Numbered from the stretch's first letter, positions 48,671 to 61,140 are shown. The stretch: 64,000 nt of DNA from Tubiluchus corallicola (GCA_030141605.1 JAQGDQ010001037.1:1-64000); one strand, 5' to 3'. The notes: generated by a model from the letters alone, not told the origin. Made by a program: numbers and translations.

Positions 48671-49652
48671 TGTGTGTGAAAATGGTAGGCTTTAGCCCCC
48701 AAGTATTTAATTTCATAATTTTTTTGTACAAAATTTATTTTTGTGATACTAATATTGATTTCTAGATATTGCTAAGATGCAATACATATATGAGTTTTAC
48801 ATCTTCAAAGCCAACCTTGTTTTCTATTTTTTAGCTGGCTCTACTAATGCCAGTGCTGTTTATGTAAGTGGGCTCTAAACTTTAGATAAAACTTTCTCAC
48901 TGATAACGGTTCAAAAGGTTAAAACGTTCAAAATCATAATCCATATTAATTTTAGTAACTAGTATGAATTAATATGGATTAACATATTCTAGCAGTATTC
49001 TAGTAACTTGTGCCTCTGGTCAAAAGTCGTGATTTTAATCATTTTCACTTTGTGGCCAGAGCTGCTAAAAAGTGGGATCTGTTAATAAATAAAATTATTT
49101 TAAAATTTTAAAAACTTTTTAAATTTCATACTGAGATTTTGTAATGAAGCAGGTCAAACATTCCTTGCGTTAAATATATGATTTAAATTTTGTTAACTAC
49201 ATACTGGACAAGAGAAATGGCTCATACATAGAAGAAAGTATTTGAATTTTCATTTTAAAACTTTAAGCAATCCATTGGATTGGCCATGTAAACACATGCT
49301 GACTTAACCTTTGACCTACAGCATTGTCACGTCTCTATGTACTCAAACTTTTCTGTGAACGGTTAAACAAATCCACATTTTCTGCGTTTCTAAAAAATTC
49401 AGTACTTGGCAAGGTAACTTTCATGAATAGAGTTAGCAAATGTAACACATTAATGTTATCTCTGTTTAATGGTGTAATTTCCTTGTTAATAGATGGCACT
49501 GTCATTGCACCTGTGTTATGTCTGATGTGTTATTGCAAGTACTGTTTACAGCATAGGAGACGGCATCTACTAAACTTGTTTCTGAACTAGCAATAGTTAG
49601 TACAGCTAAAGTTAACTGAGTTATTAAATCATTACCATAATGTTTTTATTAG

Positions 49653-49836
49653 AATGTAAGAAATCACTGGCATCTGGCGGATTTTTCTGTAAAGACGATC
49701 AATTTTACTGCAGCGAAGATTATCAGACGCAGTTTGGAACCCGCTGTGCAAAATGCAACGAGTACGTAGAAGGGGAGGTTATCACAGCACTCGGGAGAAC
49801 CTATCACCAGGGGTGCCTACTGTGCACGTTCTGCGT
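49653..49836 (+). CDS. ABLIM: ABLIM/Unc-115 exon: end of LIM1, start of LIM2
   Basis: 184-bp exon, acceptor TTTTTATTAG, donor TGCGT|GTATGT. It reads CKKSLASGGFFCKDDQFYCS, EDYQTQFGTRCAKCNEYVEG, EVITALGRTYHQGCLLCTFC. It closes LIM1 with CxxxY-type ligands (C-S-E-D-Y) and opens LIM2 with RCAKC and YHQGCLLC. The exit GT plus A of the next exon encodes Val. From 48680 to 49650 nothing else is recognised. Confidence 0.93.
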
Positions 49837-50029
49837 GTATGTATTGATTAATGGAAATATTTACAAACTGTGGTAGGAAGACTACATAGTTTATAATAGG
49901 ATAATCAGTAGGTGGAGAGCAGACAGTCCGTGAAGTTACCGAAACAAAGATTTCGCTTTGGTTTGTCGGTAATTGCACTTTTGGTTGCTTAAGTTTTGTA
50001 ACCGAAAATTTTGGTTATTTTCGGTGGCA

Positions 50030-50270
50030 GCTTTCCGAGGTTTTTTTAGTAACTATGAATGTATTTCACACATCAAAATACAATATTGTACACATTAATA
50101 AACAATAAATAAAATGATTTGAGTAGTGCGAGGTGAGTTTACGACCATACGTAATTATTAAAGTAATGCGAGCTTTTGTAGATGACTTAGTGTAATTGAT
50201 GTAATAAAGTAAATGATGTAATAATAGCAAGGAAACAAGGAAAACATAATATGTAATTACGATTTTGATA
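50030..50270 (-). mobile_element. LINE-type 3' tail, reverse strand
   Basis: Read on -, it repeats the 37190 tail: GTATGGTCGTAAACTCACCT, CGCACTACTCAAATCATTTT, then GTGAAATACATTCATAGTT. Only one hairpin arm is well kept. Confidence 0.6.
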
Positions 50271-50879
50271 TAGGCTGCGATGAATGAATAATTTCATTTA
50301 AATTGATTTATACCTTTTACTAATAACGTAACAAAGGTCGTAATGATAATATTTTTTCAGTAGTATTTTTTCAGCTTACATTTTTTCCTTTAGATGTTAA
50401 AAACTGTTGAAATTTTTTTGGCTAAAATAGTTCAAATAAAGTGAAAATATCGTTTATTTAACTTTTTGTACTATTTGTAGCATGCTTTTTACGGCAATGT
50501 GGCATATCTTCAGTGCTGACGACTGTGAAGCTTTAAGGTCTCCAGACACAATCAACCGAAATATCAAAGCATAATTTGAAAAAACAAATAATTATAATTA
50601 AATTATGAAATATAGAGAACAATTTTAAAATTTGTCAATTTTTTGAAGCACATGATCTTTAACCATGAACATTGTTCTATTTTTTTGGTTAACATTTTTT
50701 GACTAGCTACTTCATCAAGCTTCTGTCAGAGCAAATGTGAGCAAACGAGCAAAAGCAAAGAATTTCATTTATTTCAGATATTTTTCAGTTTTGATAGTAG
50801 TTTTTTTTGCGAAAAAAATTTCGGTTCAATTTCGTTTCGGTGTTTCATAAATTTTGGTTTTTGGTTTCTGCTTGTGATT

Positions 50880-51350
50880 TCAGTTTCGGTAACATGATAT
50901 CGAATCTAACTCCTGGCTATCAAATTCGAATTGAATCGAATTTCAGGATTTGGAATTCAAATTCAAATTCAGTATTAAAAACTTTCCTTCTTCTTCTTCA
51001 TTTAAATGCATCAACATCATCAAATTGAACACTCTAACACTTGATTATGCTCTTAGCTTTGTGAATGTCGTACAAACGTCAAACTTGCATCCAGTGCAAA
51101 TAAGAACGATTTTCTAATGAGGGTCTAATAAATGCATGGAATAAATTTCGAAGCAGTAATCATTTGTGGACAGAGATTGAGGTTGAACTGTGCAGATTGC
51201 TTCATAATTCAAACATCTTAAAACTTCCGATGATAAAGAATGGACGTAACTGTAGAGCGAAATTATTCAAATTCATGATTTTGATTTGGATTGGGTTAGT
51301 TCTAATCAAAAGAAAACTCGAGGGAATTGAATGTTCGATGCTCACCCGAA
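50880..51350. mobile_element. hAT-like MITE, family C, diverged
   Basis: GAATCTAACTCCTGGCTATC, then AATTCGAATTGAATCGAATT, ending GAATGTTCGATGCTCACCCG. More decayed than other copies. Confidence 0.55.
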
Positions 51351-51425
51351 TGTAGGTGTATCTTACGTATTCTTACTGTTAAATTACTGCGATACGAAGT
51401 TTGATTGAAAAATGTGGCCAAAAGC

Positions 51426-51536
51426 ATTGTTTATAACAATGATAATCTATTCACTGTTGTCAATGTTTATAACAATGATAATCTATTCACTGTTGTCATT
51501 GTTTATAACAATGATAATCTATTTACTGTTGTCAAG
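51426..51536. repeat. 36-bp tandem repeat, three copies
   Basis: Units of GTTTATAACAATGATAATCT plus ATTCACTGTTGTCAAT. Thirty-six is a multiple of three, so a spurious repetitive frame crosses it. Confidence 0.93.
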
Positions 51537-52084
51537 AGTGTGTCATAGTTTGTTTGCAAATGTTTGTTTGTACCATATGTACTATTCTTCTATATATACA
51601 CGGAATATTTTATATATTTTGTCCATCTAGACTGGTCTGTCTATTAGTCGCTGATTAGACGGGGGATTTTTCTCGAAGTAAATTACGCTAAACCTGACCC
51701 GATCTGAATTGCTTATTGCTACCTGTAAATATGTGCTGTGGAAATAAAATAGTGCACCACAGTGATAGCATGATTTGCTTTAGGGACATTGCAACAAGTG
51801 TTGCTTTACTACATGTGTTGAAATAATCGGGTTATTTGATATAATAGAATCACTATTATATAACTATATTCAGATATTATTGTAATAAACCCGATACTAA
51901 ATTAAATTTCTTTAATGAAATGAAGCTGTGAGAAAGTGGTGACATAGCCTGCAATTTTGCACTCATCTGGAACTGGAAACATTGACCACACGTCAGATAT
52001 CTTGACCACTCGTCCACCCAACTGTTAATGGGAAGCAGGCCTTAATTCAATCCAGATAATTGTTATTTAAGTGCGACTTTGATC

Positions 52085-52168
52085 ACAGGGGGCTGGGCGG
52101 TCTATTAGTAATGCAGTTGAACTTGAAAACCAAGGTCATTGGTTCAAATTCAGGTTACCGATTTCTTA
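52085..52168 (+). repeat. tRNA-derived SINE-like sequence
   Basis: GGGGGCTGGGCGGTCTATTAGTAATGC at 52088 carries a box-A-like part and CATTGGTTCAAATTCAGG a box-B-like part, spaced as in a tRNA. The arms do not pair fully. Confidence 0.45.
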
Positions 52169-52364
52169 TTTTTGACCAAGTTTGAGTTTTTAAATTTAAT
52201 AATTATAATTATTCTATCATTAACAATAATTTTAATTAATAATTCAGACTATATATATATATTAGTAAAATATTTGAACTTTTTGAATAGATTTATTTAT
52301 TTTTCACCGATTGTTGAGAATTTTTGGCCTCTAAAGAGTAAGCTTACCTTTGTTTTGGGTTGGT

Positions 52365-52754
52365 AATAAGCCTTCACACAGTTTCGTTGTGCGCACGCGC
52401 ATTTGCTGTAGATCAAAGGTTAGGTGCACCACAGCAATGCAGCTTAACTACAACCGTCACGAAAAATGGGGGTAAAGCAAAGCTGTCTGCCCCATCAGTT
52501 CAGTAACTTCAGTTGTTTTACGTGGGCTTTACTTAATTATGCATTAGTCTGCGAGTGATTTACTAGCAGGATCTTGCTTGGGAACAAGAAAAAATGAACT
52601 AGGTAAGGTTCCGTCTAGCTGTTAAAACTGTTACTATTACAATAGCATGGGCTGCGAGACGTTGTCAAGTGTACACAAATGTACTGTCTGATACATTTAA
52701 CCTTTGACCTTTTTGTGATCATCGTCAATCGCTGGAACTGTGAGAAGGCTTATT
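52365..52754. mobile_element. Short inverted-repeat element, family A copy 2
   Basis: Ends AATAAGCCTTCACACA and GAGAAGGCTTATT. The interior matches 223-595 (GGATCTTGCTTGGGAACAAG, AAAAAATGAACTAGGTAAGG). It lies 137 bases upstream of an ABLIM exon. Confidence 0.8.
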
Positions 52755-52891
52755 TACCTTGTACACTATGACATGCATAGTATATATACAGTATATAATT
52801 TAGTTTTTTCCTTACGATTAGTAATAAAATTGTGTGCTTACCAAATTCAGAGTCAATTTTAGCAACACCTAAGGATTTTTCTGCATTTCAG

Positions 52892-53013
52892 AAATCCGTT
52901 TCCTCCTGGCGAAAAAGTCACATTTAAAGATGGAAAGAGCATTTGTCAGAACTGTATTAATAAACTGCCCTCACCGCCGGTCTCTCCCGCAAAAGAGGTA
53001 CCTAAGGGAGCAA
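52892..53013 (+). CDS. ABLIM: ABLIM/Unc-115 exon: end of LIM2
   Basis: Acceptor CTGCATTTCAG, donor GCAA|GTAAGT. It reads NPFPPGEKVTFKDGKSICQN, CINKLPSPPVSPAKEVPKGA. PFPPG and the final CxxC of LIM2 match ABLIM. A Ser/Pro linker follows. An internal GAG|GTACCT could act as an alternative donor. The exit base A joins AA of the next exon as Lys. Confidence 0.92.
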
Positions 53014-53494
53014 GTAAGTACAGCTATAAAAGGACTTCTCGTCTTCGTGTAAATATTGTTGATGTATCAGCATTTATTTCACGCATATTAAGTATCGTTA
53101 GTACCAGTCCTCGTAACTCACATTAATTTAGCATTCTGTCATCGTTGCTACTTGTATTTATGCTCTCTAATATATGAATTTTCGTCTGTCTGTCTTTTTG
53201 TCTTTCCGCCGAAAGGTCGCTGTTTGTGCTTTCGATTGCGGTTTTCTGACTCCGGTGCTGCCTCTGACGGCTGTTGCAGACTAGGTAAGATTCGGTTGGC
53301 AAGTTTTGATGATTCACAAGTTTTTAGTTAAACCGGTGCTCTAGGTGTTCGAGAGACCGCGGGCATGTTGCCGAATTTGTGCACACTTGCTTAATCTTAG
53401 CAGCATTTGCAGCTTTTCATTGTTAAAAAGTTGGTCATTTTTGATAACCACACGTAAAATATTCATTAAAAGTCAACTATTTATTTAAACCGCA

Positions 53495-54165
53495 AGGAAA
53501 CCCCCCACTTACGTAAAGCTTAAAAAATTTGTCTCGAAATTTTGTACCGTTTACGTGCTACCTTTTCGTATGCAGGGCTTACATCGACCGTAACGCCGCA
53601 TAAAACATGTAAATTCAAACTCCCGTGATGACTGTTAGGCGCAGCCATTTTGATGATAGGTCATTTGAAGCAAGTTTAGATAACATTATGTAAAGTTTGA
53701 AAAAATAATCAGAGCATTCGTAGCATACATGTTGCTAACTAAGTAAAATTTTAAATTATTGTATCTTGTCAATAGGATTAAAACACCTTTTTGGCTAGTG
53801 AGTGGCGCACCCTGGAGGGTGAGTCAGCGACATTCTACCAACTGGCACAAACATTTTAAATTATTAGTCTAGTTACATAAGTCTTTCCAGCACGTAAGTA
53901 AAATCCTAAATAATGTAGATTTGCACGGAAAGTTTTTTGGGTCATAATTTAACATTGCCTTTTCTTTCCCTGATTTACTTAGAGTAGTGACGTCATCTAA
54001 TGGCGCCGTCCGAACAGTATTGCGGGAGATTTAGAAGAAAACAAACGAAAATTATTTTCAACGTGAATGCGATATGTGCATAAAAATGCTGTAAAGTACT
54101 ATAATTTTTTAAGGCGATTTTTCTGAAACCTACTTCAGGTACCCCTTCTCTTGTCCTTAAGACAG
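53495..54165 (+). mobile_element. About 700-bp repeat, family F copy 2
   Basis: Shares AGCTTAAAAAATTTG, AACATGTAAATTCAAACTCC, GCGCAGCCATTTT, CTGGAGGGTGAGTC and AACAGTATTGCGGGAGATTT with copies at 36030-36750 and 56330-57000. It carries TGACGTCA, a perfect CRE-type palindrome, at about 53987. Confidence 0.85.
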
Positions 54166-54284
54166 ATTACGAAAGAATATTTCTTCAAGGAATCATCTGT
54201 TATTTAAGAAGACAAGAAGATATTTACTTATTCATATCACCAGAGAAAATTCTCAGCATTATTTTTCAATTAGTTTTTTCATAC

Positions 54285-54790
54285 TTACAACACAAAAGTG
54301 CACGTAACTTAAAACACAAACTACACGTAACTTTCAACACAAACTACACATAACTTAAAACAGACAGTACACGTAACTTAAAACACAAACTACACATAAC
54401 TTACAGCACAGACTGCACGTAACTTACAACAGATAGTACACTTAACTTAAAACACAAACTACACGTAACTTGCAGCACAGACTGCACGTAACTTACAACA
54501 GACAGTACACGTAACTTTCAACACAAACTACATGTAACTTACAACACAAACTACACATAACTTACAACAGACAGTACACGTAACTTTCAACACAAACTAC
54601 ACGTAACTTACAACACAAACTACACATAACTTACAACAGACAGTACACGTAACTTTCAACACAAACTACACGTAACTTACAACACAAACTACACAACTTA
54701 CAACAGACAGTACACGTAACTTTCAACACAAACTGCACGTAACTTACAAAACAAACTGCACGTAACTTTCAACACAAATTACACATAGAT
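54285..54790. repeat. 23-bp minisatellite
   Basis: About 22 copies of ACACGTAACTTACAACACAAACT, arranged in a higher-order pattern of about 68 bases with ACAACAGACAGT variants. It follows directly on the family F copy. Confidence 0.93.
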
Positions 54791-55283
54791 AAGGGAAATT
54801 TTCTTTGGCCCGAACGGCACCTGACAAATCTACATTTTGCGGAAACCGCTCAAAATTATTATCATGGTTACGATCAATTTTTTACGCTTGCTTTTGACAA
54901 TATGTTGAAGGAAGTGTAAATTAAAGCATTTTGCCTTCTGTAGAGAAACTCTATGAAGACTCAAAGCCCCTTTGTATTTATGTTGCAAGCTGTTTTACGT
55001 TATATGTTTTTTGTATTTTTGCTTTTAAATGTTTGTTCGTATGTTTGATTGACTGATTGATTTTTCGTTTGTTTTATCATTTTACTCCTGTTCTGCAATA
55101 ATTTTCCTTCATATTTTTACTTTTTCATCTGTTTAGCTTACTGCACTTTATAAAAGATTATGTTTCGTTGTGTGTATTAAGTGCAATGTTATAATTTGTA
55201 GTTAAATTGCTGTATTTACAAGTGCATTTGGAAGCGTATTTTCTTATTTCAATGAGATTTGATGCTCATAAGTGATAATTTGA

Positions 55284-55295
55284 TTGTAAACTAAA

Positions 55296-55326
<31 letters not shown>

Positions 55327-57938
55327 TGTGTGTGTGTGTGTTCTGCAAACAGGTATTTAAATTACATTTAGTTTGCTGGCTAGTTCCATTTATTCAGCAG
55401 GAGCCAATAGGGGTGATCATCGAACGTTCGAATTCGATTCAAATGAGTTTTTCGGATAATTCAGCACTTCAGCCACGTCCGTTCTTTATCGTTAAAACCT
55501 TCGAAACAGCTTGTAATTAGCACAATTTAGCTGCAGTTTCTGCACAAAATTTTTAACAAACTAATAGTGGTTTTACTGCAAAACAAAATCAAGTAATATG
55601 CATAACCTTTGTAAGACCACTTACATATATATATATATATAATAATCTTTATTTTTCGTTAAAATACATTGATAATCACTGATAAAAACTTTACAGAGAT
55701 GATCAATCAGTGTTAGTTAATAAAAACTTACACTGCTAAAGGCAAATGCGTCAGTGGAATCTAAACTACTGTGCAGTAATGGAAAGTAACGACGAATAAA
55801 ATCAAACATATTTACAACTATGCACAAAAAAATGAAAAAAATATGATTTGATTGATATGGCCGTGGACTATTAATATGACTTTTTACTAATGGTTCAAAA
55901 ACTTGTTGGAAAATCTTTCAAACTCAATTCATAAGCGCCAGACTTTACAAGCTTTCGCTCACTAAAATGTAAACCGTGCAGGTATGAACTTTCCAATACA
56001 TGAGATCACTAAACACTGAGGATTACATAGTCATATCTAGACTGCATTACCACTTCATCGACTTGAGCTTTGTAAGACCACTTTTTATTGCTTGTTGGAA
56101 AATCTTTCAAACTCAATTCAAATTCGAAGTCGCAAATTCGATTCAATTCGAATTCGCTTTCTGCTAGAGAATGCTCACCCCCCTAGTTACTAAGTTCCTT
56201 TTTACGTAAGAAATTTTCAAGCTGCACGAGGGAAAGTCGTCGACTTGCGACCTATACAGTTCGTGACTGAAATGATCAAATTCGTGACTGCGATTTCGGC
56301 TTACAAGTTAAGCAAAACGAACAGTATGAGTTAAAGCACAAGAAAACCCTTCATAAACATAAAGCTTGAAAAATTCGTTTTGGAATTTTATATCGCTTAG
56401 ATACTGCCATTTTGCGTGCAGGACTTCAATCGGCAGTCACGCTGTGTAAAACATGTAAATGTAAACTCCCGCGATGACAGATAGGCGCAGCCATTTTCAC
56501 AACAGGTCATTTAAAACAAGTTTAGATAACATTTTGTAAAGTTTGAAAAAACAATCAGAGCATTCTGTGTCGCTAACGAAATAAAATTTAAATTACTGTA
56601 TCTTGTCAATAAGATTAAAAATGCGTTTTTTGTTACTGAGTGGTGCAGCCTGGAGGGTGACTCTGCGACATTTTGCCAATTGGTGAAAACATTTTAAATA
56701 ATTAATAATTTTCTTTTCTAGTTACATAAGCCTTTCTAGTAGGTAAGCGAAAATCTAAGTAATATAGATTTGCAAGGAAAGTCTTTTGAGACATAATTTA
56801 ACATTGCTTTCTCTTCCCTTCATTTACGTTTGGTGCATGACGTCATGTAATGGCGACTTCGGAACAGTATTGCGGGAGATTTAAAATGAAAACAAACTAA
56901 AATTCCTTTCAGTGTGAGTAAGATAAATGCATTAAATTGCTATAAAGTAATATAATTTTTTAAGGCGATTTTTCTGAAACCTACTTCAGGTATCCTTTAA
57001 GGATGACAGTCATGACACATCTTTGCTAGATAGTACATACCATATCTGATGTACGTTTAAATCGCCACATGACTGGTCACTCACGAATGTGGTCGTAAGT
57101 CGATGAAGTGGTAATGCAGTCTAGATATGGCTATGTAATCCTCAGTGTTTAGTGATCTCATGTATTGGAAAGTTCATACCTGCACGGTTTACATTTTAGT
57201 GAGCGAAAGCTTGTAAAGTCTGGCGCTTATCATGAATTGAGTTTGAAAGATTTTCCAACAAGTTTTTGAACCATTAGTAAAAAGTCATATTAATAGTCCA
57301 CGGCCATATTAATCAAATCATAATTTTTTCATTTTTTGTGCATAGTTGTAAATATGTTTGATTTTATTTGTCGTTACTTTCCATTACTGCACAGTAGTTT
57401 AGACTGCACTGACGTATTTGCCTTTAGCAGTGTAAGTTTTTATTAACTAACACTGATTGATCATCTCTGTGTAAAGTTTGTATCAGTGATTATCAATGTT
57501 TTTAATGGCAAATAAAGATAGTTATATAATAATCTTTATTTGCCATTAAAAAACATTGATAATCACTGATAAAAACTTTACAGAGATGATCAATACTGTA
57601 TATAATATAATACTTATGTAATACTTATATATATGTAAGTGGTCTTACAAAGATCATGCATATTACTCGATTTTGTTCTGCAGTAAAACCACTATTAATT
57701 TGTTAAAAATTTTGCGCAGAAACTGCAGCTAAATTGTGCTCATTACAAGCTGTTTCAAAGGTTTTAACGATAAAGAACGGACATGGCTGAAGTGCTGAAT
57801 TATCCGAAAAACTCGTTTGAATCGAATTCGAACGTTCGATGATCACCCCTACTGGCTCCTGCTGAATAAATGGAACTAGCCAGCAAACTAAATGTAATTT
57901 AAATACCTGTTTGCAGAACACACACATTTAGTTTACAT
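55284..57938. repeat. 2.65-kb inverted duplication
   Basis: Left arm 55284 to about 56070 and right arm about 57100-57938 are reverse complements: TATTTAAATTACATTTAGTT against AACTAAATGTAATTTAAATA, and CATACCTGCACGGTTTACAT in the right arm against its inverse at about 55970. Each arm includes a family C MITE end and an AATAATCTTTATTT block. The spacer of about 1 kb contains another MITE end and a family F repeat. It lies within an ABLIM intron. Confidence 0.9.
56330..57000 (+). mobile_element. About 700-bp repeat, family F copy 3
   Basis: Same sense as 53495-54165 and located in the spacer of the inverted duplication. It ends with CTGAAACCTACTTCAGGTAT. It also keeps TGACGTCA at about 56837. 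Confidence 0.85.
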
Positions 57939-58134
57939 AAACATGTGAAGGGAACAGTCGTTTCCAAAATATCGTGCGATTAATAAACCTGTTTGTAATT
58001 AAATTTAATTAATTTATGCGTTGTAATTGTGACACACAACATCGTTTGTCCACAATGTTGTTGGACGAACTGGCAAAGAAGTTCGACAATACAATTTCTT
58101 TATTAACTCACAAAGAACTTTTTCCATTCTTTAG

Positions 58135-58261
58135 AATGTGCTGGCTGTCAGAAGACATTGCAAGATGGCCACGCGGTACTGGCGTTAGACAAACACTGGC
58201 ATGAAAACTGTTTCAAGTGCGAAACCTGTGGCCAGGTGTTACAGGGGGAATATATGGGCAG
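58135..58261 (+). CDS. ABLIM: ABLIM/Unc-115 exon: LIM3
   Basis: Acceptor TTCCATTCTTTAG, donor GGCAG|GTGAGA. It reads CAGCQKTLQDGHAVLALDKH, WHENCFKCETCGQVLQGEYM, G, with CxxC, HxxC and CxxC ligands of LIM3. The two-base exit joins G of the next exon as Arg: YMGREGKPYCEND. Confidence 0.95.
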
Positions 58262-58689
58262 GTGAGACGTTTGACGAACTTGTTCTGTCTAGGGTCTGTT
58301 CAAACAATGCAAAATGAAATGCAAATTGTACAAATAGGCCTACATGTATTCTAATAGCAATACCAAATGGCTATACTGCAAGAAACATTAACACACTGCA
58401 ACTGTCAGTCGCCTGCTTCTTCTTGGCTCTCAGAAACAGTTACGCTTGAACTTGACTGAGCCCGAGGCTGAGACCAAGAATACTTTTCCGAAGACCGAAT
58501 TGCTTTCAGCGAAACTATACAAATTTGAAAAAATTCATATAAAAACAAACAAAATGGCTCCTGAAAGCTGATTTTAAGTCGTTAGTGAGTCGTGTGACTC
58601 ATAGTGATGTGCGCATCGCTTACTTTTGTTCAGTAAATATGTACACAAAGCTTTTACAAGGGTTGCATTTTGAGATGGTAGCAACATCT

Positions 58690-58880
58690 TGTATTGAAAA
58701 TTAACGAGCTTTTCTTTGTCTCGTACTGTCGGGTGCCTGTGCAGTTGGCAACATCCGTACATACTTATGGATTGAGGCAAAATCCGGACAAACTGCCGAT
58801 TTTTTGAAAACCCACCCGGACATGGGCCCAAAAAGAGGAAGTGTCCGGGGAAACCCAGACGTATGGTAACCCTAAGTATA
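58690..58880. mobile_element. Transposon-end fragment, AGGGTTACCATACG type
   Basis: Read on -, it starts AGGGTTACCATACGTCTGGG and continues GGACACTTCCTC and CCGGGTGGGTTTTC. Such ends are common in animal cut-and-paste elements. The 109-codon frame on - across 58574-58903 is probably not a gene. Confidence 0.5.
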
Positions 58881-58999
58881 CAGGTACCATATGTATATGC
58901 CAAGCAAAATAATAAATGTCATTAGCTCTATAGTACTTTGACTAAGCAAATTGTTATGTTTGACATGTTTAATCTAATATAATACTGATATATTTATAG

Positions 59000-59181
59000 G
59001 GAAGGGAAGCCGTATTGCGAGAACGATTATCAGAAACTGTTTGGGGTGCGCTGCGCCGGATGCCTCCAGTTCATCACGGGTCGAGTGCTGCAAGCGGGGG
59101 ATCAGCACTTCCACCCGGAGTGTTCTCGCTGCGCACGCTGCAAGCAGGCGTTCACCGAAGGGCAGGAAATGTTCCTTCAAG
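59000..59181 (+). CDS. ABLIM: ABLIM/Unc-115 exon: end of LIM3, LIM4
   Basis: 182-bp exon, acceptor TATTTATAG, donor CAAG|GTAATT. It reads EGKPYCENDYQKLFGVRCAG, CLQFITGRVLQAGDQHFHPE, CSRCARCKQAFTEGQEMFLQ. It closes LIM3 (YCENDY) and contains most of LIM4 (CAGC, HxxC, CxxC). GRVLQAGDQHFHP and FTEGQEMFLQG match ABLIM LIM4 closely. It is clearly GC-richer than the surrounding introns. Confidence 0.96.
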
Positions 59182-59751
59182 GTAATTGCTTGCCGCTGGT
59201 TGTCTTTTTTGCTTGAAGGTGTCACTGTTCTTGACTTTGTGAGAATCAGCTCTGGATTAACCATTAAGCAAGATAAGCACGTGTTTAGGTCCTTAGGGGA
59301 AGAGGGGCACCACATAGTTTTTTCAAATAGAATAATAATAAATAATAATAATAATCAATAATAATGATAATAAGTATAGCAGAATACAGTGTGGCGTTTT
59401 ATATATATATATATATATATAAACTTTATTTATTTTGCGTGGATTTACAACACAGTAACTATTACTGGTCATAGTATTTCCACTATGTGCAGTGATGAAA
59501 TATACAATTACTTGAACTAGTTCGAGTATGTAATAACTCAAAATAGCTAGTTCAAAAATACGACTAGTTCATTAGCTAATACTTAATTAAAATTTACAAA
59601 AGCCACACAATAGATACGATAACAGAAACGATTCTCGATGCACATAAGCCTATAAGACCATGCATTGTACATTGTAATGTACCATGTTGCTGCTTAATTC
59701 AGAAATCCAATACATGTGAAATTAATACAATTAGTGCAGTATTACTGTTAT

Positions 59752-59870
59752 TACAGCAGTACATATACTTCATTCTAGCATAAGTTGTTTATTAATGAGT
59801 ACTTGATTGAATGTACTCATATTACAGCAGTACATATACTTCATTCTAGCATAAGTTGTTTATTAATGAC
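59752..59870. repeat. 68-bp tandem duplication
   Basis: TTACAGCAGTACATATACTT CATTCTAGCATAAG occurs at about 59752 and again 68 bases later. At 59975-60018 GGGTGAAAATAAATAAACTA with a tandem ACTGAACT end resembles a LINE tail. A TA/ATAAT low-complexity tract lies at 59329-59420. Confidence 0.75.
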
Positions 59871-60073
59871 GAAATAATGGCGGGGATTTTCAATCCTTTC
59901 ACAGCTTTACTGTTTGTAGTTTAAATATATTAATCTTTTGCGTTGTTTTTTCTTCAGCTATGTTGTAAATTTCTAATTATAATTTGTAGTTTGCTGGGTG
60001 AAAATAAATAAACTAAACTGAACTATTGCATGTGAATAAGACCATCTATTTTATCGCAATTAATTTGTTTTAG

Positions 60074-60117
60074 GGTCTGAAATATGGCATCCACAGTGCA
60101 CTGCTGCCAAGAAAGAG
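60074..60117 (+). CDS. ABLIM: ABLIM/Unc-115 exon: end of LIM4
   Basis: 44-bp exon between TTTGTTTTAG and AAAGAG|GTACGT. With the split Gly it reads GSEIWHPQCTAAKKE. WHPxC supplies the last LIM4 ligand, exactly as in ABLIM (IWHPxC). It ends in phase 0. Confidence 0.9.
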
Positions 60118-60402
60118 GTACGTTTACAATGATACTTCACTAGGGAGGAGAGAGAAGAGGGATGAGAGTGAAATGTTTGAGGGTCTATAGGAGCCATTGT
60201 AGTTGTGATTCCGCTTGCTGCAATGTCTGTGTGCCTTGCACTGCATGGTAGTTATAGCTTTAGTTAGTAGTATAATTTTGCAGTGTGATTATTGTTATTT
60301 ATTTTGAGATTGTAGTAGAAATTTGAATTTGTTAGCAGCATAAAAAAAAATTACGATATTTACACATAATAATTTACACAAAAATGAACAACAGACAATA
60401 TA

Positions 60403-60540
60403 CAGTCGTACCTCAGTTTTTGATCATAATTCGTTCCTAAAAAGTGTTTGAAAACCGATTTGGTTGAGAACCGAATCATTTATTCCCATAAGAAATAATG
60501 TAAAAGCAAATAATCCGTTCTCAAGCACCAAATGTACTAC
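60403..60540. mobile_element. pogo-like terminal fragment
   Basis: ACAGTCGTACCTCAGTTTTT, GATCATAATTCGTTCC, AACCGATTTGG and GAACCGAATCATTTATTCCC are the familiar end of pogo/Tigger-type elements. The partner end is not seen. Confidence 0.6.
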
Positions 60541-61140
60541 TGTAAAGTGTTACTAAAACGAAATATAATAATGTAAAAATGTTTATCTAAACATATAAAA
60601 CTGTCTTACATATAAAATTGCACTTTTAGCATTTTACATATCTGGATTGTTGTTATATTTATGTAAATCGGTAGTTGTGAGTTGTGACCCAGAGTACAGT
60701 TTACAGAATTAATTGCATTTGCTTGCCAAAAAAAAGTGGTGGGGAGTACCGGGAATTCTCCCCACTTGAAAACATCATTAATGATCTGTGATGACTTGTC
60801 AATGAAAAAACAAGGGTTGTCTTTCTGTGATCTGTAGTTACTGGAGTAACTACACTGGAGTAATTGCACTTTGCACATTACTATATTAGTTAGCACCATA
60901 ATAAACGTTGATTAAAAATCTTTTTTAATTAAATAGTTGCACAATATGTGGAAGCATGCTTAGTCATAAATTATTGCACATTTAGAGATGTTTTCTACCT
61001 TTCCCCTGTTCCATGAATTTGCACATTTTGGTCTGTCTTTGCACACAATTTAGTATTTTTTCTGGCTTTTCTTATTTCTCGTTCTTGCACTGTTATTTAG
61101 CAGCTTGCATGATTCTGCATGAATGATTTCTGTTTCACAG

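Noticed and set aside
58574-58903. 109-codon frame on -
   Set aside because: It overlaps a transposon end and has no splice sites or conserved domain I recognise.
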